Below, piece after piece: positions 58,474-64,000 of a stretch of 64,000 bases of DNA. This DNA comes from CAVQMC01 sp963713505 (GTDB taxonomy: Bacteria; Bacteroidota; Ignavibacteria; Ignavibacteriales; Ignavibacteriaceae). The DNA lies in contig CAVQMC010000009.1 in the NCBI GenBank assembly GCA_963713505.1, forward strand, positions 6,479 to 70,478. The letters run 5' to 3'. Under the pieces are notes generated by a model, which saw only the letters and a list, made by a program, of their open reading frames with translations, was not told the origin of the DNA and ran no database searches. The position numbers and the translations under genes are program-made. Position 1 is the first letter of the stretch. Each line of letters starts with the position of its first letter.

Positions 58474-58492
58474 TAGCACAAGCTGAGTGCCA
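58474..58492 (-). promoter_or_regulatory. Inverted repeat upstream of the heat-shock genes
   Basis: On the minus strand TGGCAC-N7-GTGCTA (plus strand 58474-58492), ~60-77 nt before the first hsp20 ATG. The left part TTGGCACTC resembles a CIRCE half-site (TTAGCACTC), but the spacing is wrong for CIRCE. It may be an operator of another repressor. Elsewhere in 58416-58757 the only other feature I see is a short tandem repeat at 58607. Confidence 0.35.
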
Positions 58493-58606
58493 AAATCGTA
58501 AAATCTCCATAAGTTATTTAATAACAATAAGTTATAGGGAAATACGTTAACTATATCTATTTCTGTTAATATGACAGATAAATAAGTCAATAATTACGTT
58601 CATTCC

Positions 58607-58640
58607 AAATATGTGGCAAAATATGCGACAATATGGCGCA
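58607..58640. repeat. Three short tandem iteron-like repeats
   Basis: AAATATGTGGCA, AAATATGCGACA and ATATGGCGCA follow each other without gaps (12, 12 and 10 bp), sharing ATATG-(N)2-3-CA. They lie upstream of mnmE in the divergent spacer next to a parS-bearing locus. No DnaA box of the TTATCCACA type is visible nearby. Confidence 0.45.
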
Positions 58641-58757
58641 TTCGTAATTTTATATAAAATCAGCAATTATAGAAATTACAAAGGTACTTGATTAAATGAA
58701 TTGAGAATGCTTAAATATTTAATTATTTTTGCTGTCTTAATTTTTTCCAATTTATTA

Positions 58758-60116
58758 ATGAATAATTTTAATGAGGATACAATTGTTGCACTTGCAACTC
58801 CATCTGGGGTCGGTGCAATTTCTGTTATCAGAGTAAGCGGACCAGATTCTATTTCAGTTGTCGATTCTGTTTTTAAAGGTAAGTCAAAATTAGTTGATGC
58901 TAAATCTCATACAATCCACTACGGCGAGATAGTTAATACAGATGGGAAGTTAATTGATGATGTTCTAATTTCAGTATTCAAATCTCCAAATTCCTATACA
59001 GGTGAAGACAGTGTTGAAATCAGCACTCATGGTAATCCTTTTATTACTCAGCAAATTATAGAGCTTCTGGCTAATAATGAAATCAGACTTGCAGAACCCG
59101 GTGAGTTTACTAAAAGAGCTTATTTAAACGGAAGAATGGATCTTGCACAAGCAGAAGCTGTTGCGGATGTAATTTCATCCAGAACAGAAGCTTCTTTGAG
59201 AGGAGCCAGAAATCAGCTTGACGGACAGCTTTCTCAAAAGGTGAATGAGTTAAGAACAATGCTGATAAATGCTTCATCTTTTATTGAATTGGAATTGGAT
59301 TTTGCTGAAGAAGATCTGGAATTTATTGGACATGATGAAATATTAAAAAGAATCGATCAAATTATTAACGAAATTGATAAACTTTTAGATACTTATTCAT
59401 TCGGCAGAATTTTAAAAGATGGAATAAATGTTGCTTTAGTTGGTAAACCGAACGTCGGTAAATCATCATTATTAAATTATATTTTGAAGGAATCCAGAGC
59501 TATTGTCAGCAGCATTCCCGGAACAACAAGAGATGTAATTCGCGAAGATGTTTCAATTGATGGAATTTTATTTAGGCTTTACGATACAGCCGGAATTAGA
59601 GTTTCCGAAGATGAAATAGAAAAAGAAGGAGTTGTTAGAAGCAGAGAAGTCGTGCGAATGTCGGATATAGTTGTTTTATTAAATGATACGGAACAAGATT
59701 TTTCTGAAGATGTATTAAATGAATTAAAGATTTTGACAAATCCTGATAAAATTATTTTAGTTCTGAATAAAATTGATCTGGGAAATAGAAACAATATTAA
59801 AGGTGATATTTCCATCTCCGCGAAAACCGGGGAAGGAATAAATAAGTTTTTCAGTGAATTAAAGAACAAAGCATTTGGTAATTCAAATTACAGTGAAAAG
59901 ACAGCAATTGTTTCAAACACACGACATTACAATTGTCTGAAGAATGCAAAAGAGAATCTATTGAATGCAATAGAGTCTGTAAATAACAAGTTAAGCGGCG
60001 AATTCATTGCTGTTGATTTAAGAAGTGCAGAAAATAATTTGGGTGAAATAATCGGACAAGTTACATCCGATGATATACTTAACAATATTTTTATGAAATT
60101 CTGCATAGGTAAATAA
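58758..60116 (+). CDS. mnmE: tRNA modification GTPase MnmE
   Basis: I place the start at the ATG at 58758, giving 452 residues. The frame is open further upstream to a TTG at 58701, but that would add a hydrophobic stretch not seen in MnmE. An N-terminal folate-binding domain (DTIVALATPSGVGAISVIRVSG) is followed by a helical domain. The G domain has GKPNVGKSSLLN, TTRDVIRE, DTAGIR and LNKIDL. The C-terminus FCIGK carries the conserved catalytic-region Cys. With MnmG it builds the cmnm5 group at U34 of certain tRNAs. It is followed by parS-like sites and mnmG. Confidence 0.95.
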   Translation: MNNFNEDTIVALATPSGVGAISVIRVSGPDSISVVDSVFKGKSKLVDAKSHTIHYGEIVNTDGKLIDDVLISVFKSPNSYTGEDSVEISTHGNPFITQQIIELLANNEIRLAEPGEFTKRAYLNGRMDLAQAEAVADVISSRTEASLRGARNQLDGQLSQKVNELRTMLINASSFIELELDFAEEDLEFIGHDEILKRIDQIINEIDKLLDTYSFGRILKDGINVALVGKPNVGKSSLLNYILKESRAIVSSIPGTTRDVIREDVSIDGILFRLYDTAGIRVSEDEIEKEGVVRSREVVRMSDIVVLLNDTEQDFSEDVLNELKILTNPDKIILVLNKIDLGNRNNIKGDISISAKTGEGINKFFSELKNKAFGNSNYSEKTAIVSNTRHYNCLKNAKENLLNAIESVNNKLSGEFIAVDLRSAENNLGEIIGQVTSDDILNNIFMKFCIGK

Positions 60117-60117
60117 A

Positions 60118-60133
60118 TGTTCCACGTGAAACT
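60118..60133. promoter_or_regulatory. parS: parS-like ParB binding site 1
   Basis: TGTTCCACGTGAAACT, 15 of 16 bases identical to the conserved parS sequence TGTTCCACGTGAAACA, immediately after the mnmE stop codon. Confidence 0.75.
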
Positions 60134-60184
60134 TTAAATTATTTTACATTTAGCATATTTTTGTATTAAGAAATTTTTAGATTT

Positions 60185-60200
60185 TGTTCCACGTGAAACA
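60185..60200. promoter_or_regulatory. parS: parS-like ParB binding site 2
   Basis: TGTTCCACGTGAAACA, a perfect match to the well-known chromosomal parS sequence, 67 bp after site 1 and 34 bp before mnmG. Clustered parS sites next to mnmG/rsmG usually mark the origin-proximal region. Confidence 0.85.
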
Positions 60201-60233
60201 AATAAGTCGATTTTGAGCAAATTTTAGGATATT

Positions 60234-62112
60234 ATGAAGGAATTCGAGGTAATTGTAGTCGGCGGCGGACATGCCGGAATTGAAGCTGCAGCTTCAGCGG
60301 CAAATATGGGATGTTCTGTCGGACTCGTGACGATGGATAGATATGCGATTGGGAGAATGTCTTGCAATCCTGCAATTGGAGGAACTGCAAAAGGACATTT
60401 GGTAAGGGAAATCGATGCTCTCGGCGGACAAATGGGAAAAATAGCCGACAGTACCGGAATTCAATTTCGTATGCTTAATAAATCTAAAGGTCCGGCTGTT
60501 TGGTCACCAAGATGTCAGTCTGATAGAAAATTATATTCTGAGGAAGCTTATAAAGTTATTTCTTCAACTAAAAATCTTGAGATTGTTGAAGATGCTGTTA
60601 TTGGAATCGTTTCCGAGAATAATAAAATCCTTGGGGTTTTAACCGCAAATGGAATTGAAATAAAATGTAAAGCATTAATTCTTTCTTCCGGAACTTTTTT
60701 AAATGGATTAATGCATACAGGATTAAAATCCACTTCCGGCGGAAGATTTGGTGAAAAACCCGCAATCGGAATTACAGAATCTTTACTTCAACTTGGTTTT
60801 GAATCAGGGCAGACTAAAAACCGGAACTCCTCCAAGGTTAGCAAAAGATTCAATAAATTTTGATGTTTTAGAGGAACAGCCCGGTGATGATGATCCTCAG
60901 CCTTTTTCATTTCAAACTGATAAAAGCAAATTTCCTTTTCTTCCACAGGTCAGCTGTCATATAACACATACAGATGAAGAGGTTCATTCCATTTTAGAAA
61001 AAGGATTTGAGCATTCTCCAATGTTTACAGGAAGAATAAAAGGAGTTGGTCCTAGATATTGTCCTTCAATAGAAGATAAAATCGTCAGGTTTTCGGATAA
61101 AAAATCCCATCAGCTTTTTCTTGAACCGGAAGGATTGGACAATGATTTAATTTATTTAAATGGATTCTCCTCTTCCCTTCCTGCAGAGGTTCAAATAGAA
61201 GCAATTAGAAAAATAAAAGGACTTGAAGAAGCTGAAATGATTCGTCCGGGTTATGCTGTTGAATATGATTTCTTTCCCCCGCATCAAGTCGATCTTACAC
61301 TGGAAACAAAATTAATCAGCGGACTTTATTTTGCAGGACAAATAAACGGAACTTCCGGATACGAAGAAGCAGCGGCACAGGGTTTAGTGGCCGGAATAAA
61401 TGCGGCGGCTAAAATAAAAGGTCTTCCGGAATTCGTTCTAAAAAGAAGTGAAGCCTATACAGGTGTTCTCATTGATGATCTTGTAAATAAATCAACTGAA
61501 GAACCTTACAGAATGTTTACTTCCAGAGCCGAGCACCGCCTGCTTTTAAGGCAAGATAACGCCGACAGAAGATTAATGAAATACGGTTTCGAATATGGCC
61601 TAATCAATAAAGATCTGTACAATGAATGTAAAAATAACGAAACAATTATTTTAAATAGTATTGATATTTGTAATACCATAAAATTAAATGCAAAAACAGT
61701 TAATCCGTTTTTAGAATCTGTAGGTACCAACGGAATAGATTCAACAGAAACTATTTCAAAGTTATGCAAACGTCCCGAAGTAAATTTAAAAGATCTATTG
61801 CATTTAAATGGATCTTCAGATTATAATGAAATAAAAGAAATATTAAACAACAATTTATTACTTGAGCAAGTAGAGATAGAATTGAAATATGAAGGCTATA
61901 TAAAAAGACAATATGATAATGTATTAAAACTTGAAAGATACGATGAGACACAAATTCCTTTAACATTTAATTATTTAATCTTAAAAGGTTTATCAACAGA
62001 AGGAAGGGAAAAATTAAACAAAATCAAACCTCGTTCAATAGGGCAGGCATCCCGTATATCAGGAGTTTCACCTTCTGATATTTCTATTTTATTGGTATAT
62101 TTAAAGAACTAA
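60234..62112 (+). CDS. mnmG: tRNA uridine-34 carboxymethylaminomethyl enzyme MnmG, one frame break
   Basis: Two frames give a ~625-residue MnmG (GidA). FAD-binding VVGGGHAGIEAAASAANMG starts the protein; then MSCNPAIGGTAKGHLVREIDALGGQMG, LKTGTPPRL, RYCPSIEDK, FFPPHQVDLTLETK, AGQINGTSGYEEAAAQGLVAGINAA, and YRMFTSRAEHRLLLRQDNAD. The break is at GGG 60807-60809; two G's give GFESGRLKTGTPPR. It acts with MnmE on tRNA wobble uridine. It is preceded by two parS-like sites and followed 17 nt later by rsmG. Confidence 0.95.
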
Positions 62113-62129
62113 AATAAGGATTTATTTAA

Positions 62130-62813
62130 ATGGTGGACGTTCAGGAACAATATCTGAAGGAATTACAATCCTTTTATTGGGACAACGGAATGAATCCCGA
62201 CCCAATGCAAATTGACAGACTGGCTTATTTTGCCGGACTAGTTACAGAAAAAAACGAATCAGTTAATTTGGTCTCCAGAAGAGATATTGATTCTATAATC
62301 GAAAAACATGTCTTTCTTTCTTCGTACATTACTAAATATCTTCCTGAAAAATGTACAAATTTCTTAGATATAGGAACCGGTGGGGGTTTTCCTGGAATTC
62401 CTCTCGCAATTATGCGTCCGGAATTAAAAGGTGTTCTTGTTGACTCAACAGGCAAAAAGATCGACGCTGTGCAAGATTTTATTGATAATTTGAAATTAAG
62501 TAATGTTGTTGCAGAAAAAGATAGAGTTGAAAGCCCGGAGTTCATACAAAAATACAGCGATCATTTCGACCTTGTTGTAAGCAGAGCTACGGTTCCATTA
62601 ATTATTCTTTTTAGATATTCACTTCCGTTGATTAAAAACAAAGCTTTCTTAGCAGTAGTTAAGGGCGGAAATATCGAAGAGGAATACAAGAAAGCCGAAA
62701 TGAAATATAAAGGCTTTATTAAAAAATCTACTATATTCGAATTGTTTTATAAACCTTCGAATGTTAGAAATCAAAAAGGAAAGAAATTAATTTTATTGGA
62801 ATTGAATAAATAA
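62130..62813 (+). CDS. rsmG: 16S rRNA (guanine-527-N7)-methyltransferase RsmG
   Basis: 227 residues. The SAM-binding motif is FLDIGTGGGFPGIPLAIMRPELKGVLVDSTGKKI. NLVSRRDIDSIIEKHVFLS and DLVVSRATVPLIILF are the other RsmG signatures. It methylates G527 of 16S rRNA. It forms the usual mnmG-rsmG pair; in many genomes parA and parB come next, but here mfd follows. Confidence 0.95.
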   Translation: MVDVQEQYLKELQSFYWDNGMNPDPMQIDRLAYFAGLVTEKNESVNLVSRRDIDSIIEKHVFLSSYITKYLPEKCTNFLDIGTGGGFPGIPLAIMRPELKGVLVDSTGKKIDAVQDFIDNLKLSNVVAEKDRVESPEFIQKYSDHFDLVVSRATVPLIILFRYSLPLIKNKAFLAVVKGGNIEEEYKKAEMKYKGFIKKSTIFELFYKPSNVRNQKGKKLILLELNK

Positions 62814-62884
62814 ATTATTTGAATGATATTTTAGATACGATTTTTTAGTTAATTATTTATTTAAAAAATATTTAAATTTTTTAC

Positions 62885-62907
62885 GGGGTTCTTTATGAAC
62901 CCCTTTT
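62885..62907 (+). terminator. Rho-independent terminator of the mnmG-rsmG transcript
   Basis: GGGGTTC (62885-62891), loop TTTAT, GAACCCC (62897-62903), then TTTT. Confidence 0.8.
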
Positions 62908-62955
62908 GGCATTTTAAACAACTAATAATTTTCTCAAACTTTTCCGGAAAATAAT

Positions 62956-64000
62956 TTGAACGGTATTGAACTCAAGAAATTTTTTGCAAATATAGATTCA
63001 GTAAAAACTTTTTTAAATAAACTAAAAAATAATTCCTTAAAAGTAATTTACACTTCTCCTTTATTCGGAGCCTCTAAAAGTTTTTTAATTTCGGAATTAA
63101 ATAAAGTTAAGCAAACAGCTAATCGTTCTTCTGCCGGATGTTAAGTCTGTTGAGGAAATGAATGTTGAGCTGAACATTCTCGGCTTATCAAAAAAACTTA
63201 TTTCTATAAATGAATATAAGGCCGAGTCGATTCAGGAAAAGCTTACGGATATTTCTAAAAAAGATGATTTCATTTTACTTTCAACTTATGATCTATTAAA
63301 TCTTGAATTACCAAATCCGGAAAAAATTGAACAGGAAACTACAAAAATTCAAATCGGCGGAGATCTTTCATACGATGAATTAATAGAATATTTAAATTTA
63401 CTTCATTATCAAAAAGACAAATTTGTTGAATCTCCGGGCGATTATTCTCAGCGCGGTGCCATAATAGATTTTTGGTCTTACAGTGAAAAAAATCCGGTTA
63501 GATTGGAATTTAACGGAGATTTTCTTAGAATCAATCCGCTACTTCGATCCTGAAAGCCAAAGATCAACGGAAAAAGTTGAAACGATTACTTTGGCCGGAG
63601 CCTTAAATGAAAATGAATTTCATGAAACTTCTACAAATATATTTGAATATTTAGACTCCCCTCTTTTTCTAGCTTCCAATTTTGATCTTCAAAATTTAAA
63701 GGATGAACAAATAAATTTATTTAAAACTGAAAATGAGTCCTCGGTAGAAAATAAGGTAGGAGTTAATGAAGAACAAAACGAAGAATTTCCCGATGTAAAT
63801 GAAAATCAAATTAAAGTTGAAGAAGATAAAAAAGTATCTTTAGAAAATTTATTAAAGAGAGAAAACACAAATTGGATTATTGAAGAAGAACTTATTACAA
63901 ACAACAACAGATTTGAATTTGGATTTTCCGAAGCTCCTTCCATAAATGCAAATTATGAAATTCTTTTTAACATTCTTAAAGATTATGCAAGTAAAGATTT
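62956..64000 (+). CDS. mfd: Transcription-repair coupling factor Mfd, N-terminal part, two frame breaks
   Basis: Starts at TTG 62956 (ribosome site-like CCGGAAAA upstream) and runs off the right edge. The UvrB-like N-terminal module is visible: SPLFGASKSFLISELNK, IVLLPDVKSVEEMNVEL, then YQKDKFVESPGDYSQRGAIIDFWSYSEKNPVRLEFNGDFLESIRYFDPESQRS, the Mfd/UvrB signature. Breaks lie near 63112 and near 63530. After ~63700 comes an acidic, Asn/Glu-rich insert, then normal sequence (RFEFGFSEAPSINANYEILFNILKDYASKD). The RNA polymerase-binding and helicase domains are outside the window. Mfd removes stalled RNA polymerase and recruits UvrA. Confidence 0.88.

Noticed and set aside
58474..58492. CIRCE (HrcA) operator before hsp20
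   Set aside because: Only the left half resembles CIRCE; the spacer between arms is far shorter than the required 9 nt, so I list it only as an unassigned inverted repeat.
58701..58757. N-terminal signal-like extension on MnmE
   Set aside because: The frame opens at a TTG at 58701 and would add ~19 hydrophobic residues, but MnmE is cytoplasmic and its conserved start (NFNEDTIVALATPSG) follows the ATG at 58758.

Overview
The window is AT-rich, densely coded bacterial chromosome. I infer a member of the Ignavibacteria (Bacteroidota/Chlorobiota side of the FCB group), for example a relative of Ignavibacterium or Melioribacter. The grounds are a secreted protein ending in a YPNPFNP-type (type IX secretion) sorting domain, promoter-like sequences of the Bacteroidetes type (TTTG, about 19-21 nt, TAnnTTTG), and the gene families present. 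No tool was run, so the taxonomic call is inference.

Layout. 1-3207: the end of thioredoxin reductase, a T9SS-sorted protein between two copies of a ~136-bp palindromic repeat, and a ferritin-VIT1 iron/manganese transporter. 3228-10846: a minus-strand heme operon (ccsA/hemX, hemA, hemC, a lipoprotein, a TetR-HemD fusion, hemE, hemN) with a candidate TetR-type operator pair around its promoter. 10940-18293: prohibitin-like protein, nucleoside phosphorylase, aspS, a GT-C glycosyltransferase and two lipoproteins. 18300-28400: a divergent type IV filament locus: two short pilin-like genes starting MGQQQLLLI, PilC, PilB, a PilT-like ATPase, fused PilM-PilN, probably fused PilO-PilP, and a small secretin. 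28406-36376: a signalling block continuing that operon (receiver, hybrid kinase with three receivers, receiver plus degenerate kinase-like helical domain), converging on a kinase and an NtrC-type sigma-54 activator. 36461: tRNA-Lys. 36881-39305: small proteins, SlyD, an acyltransferase-like membrane protein and a decayed methylglyoxal synthase. 39519-44997: a sucrose operon (fructokinase, sucrose-phosphate synthase/phosphatase, sucrose synthase). 45011-51556: MscS channel, thioesterase, DUF1207 protein, an acetyl-CoA-synthetase-like enzyme with an altered P-loop, a HisH-like protein lacking its nucleophilic cysteine, a DUF5519 protein and SCO1. 51729-58415: a chaperone block (hsp20, hsp20, cbpA-type dnaJ, htpG, clpB). 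58758-64000: mnmE, two parS-like sites, mnmG, rsmG and the start of mfd.

A caution on quality: at least 25 single-base frame breaks, mostly at homopolymers, interrupt otherwise well conserved genes, several of them essential (hemE, clpB, htpG, mnmG and others). This looks like residual indel error in a long-read assembly rather than mass gene decay. I therefore annotate these as single genes with positions of the breaks. The mgsA remnant is different: it lacks its middle and is a true pseudogene.

The parts most worth following up are the TetR-HemD fusion with its possible operators, and the rearranged type IV filament locus with ultra-short pilin leaders physically coupled to a multi-receiver signalling cassette.
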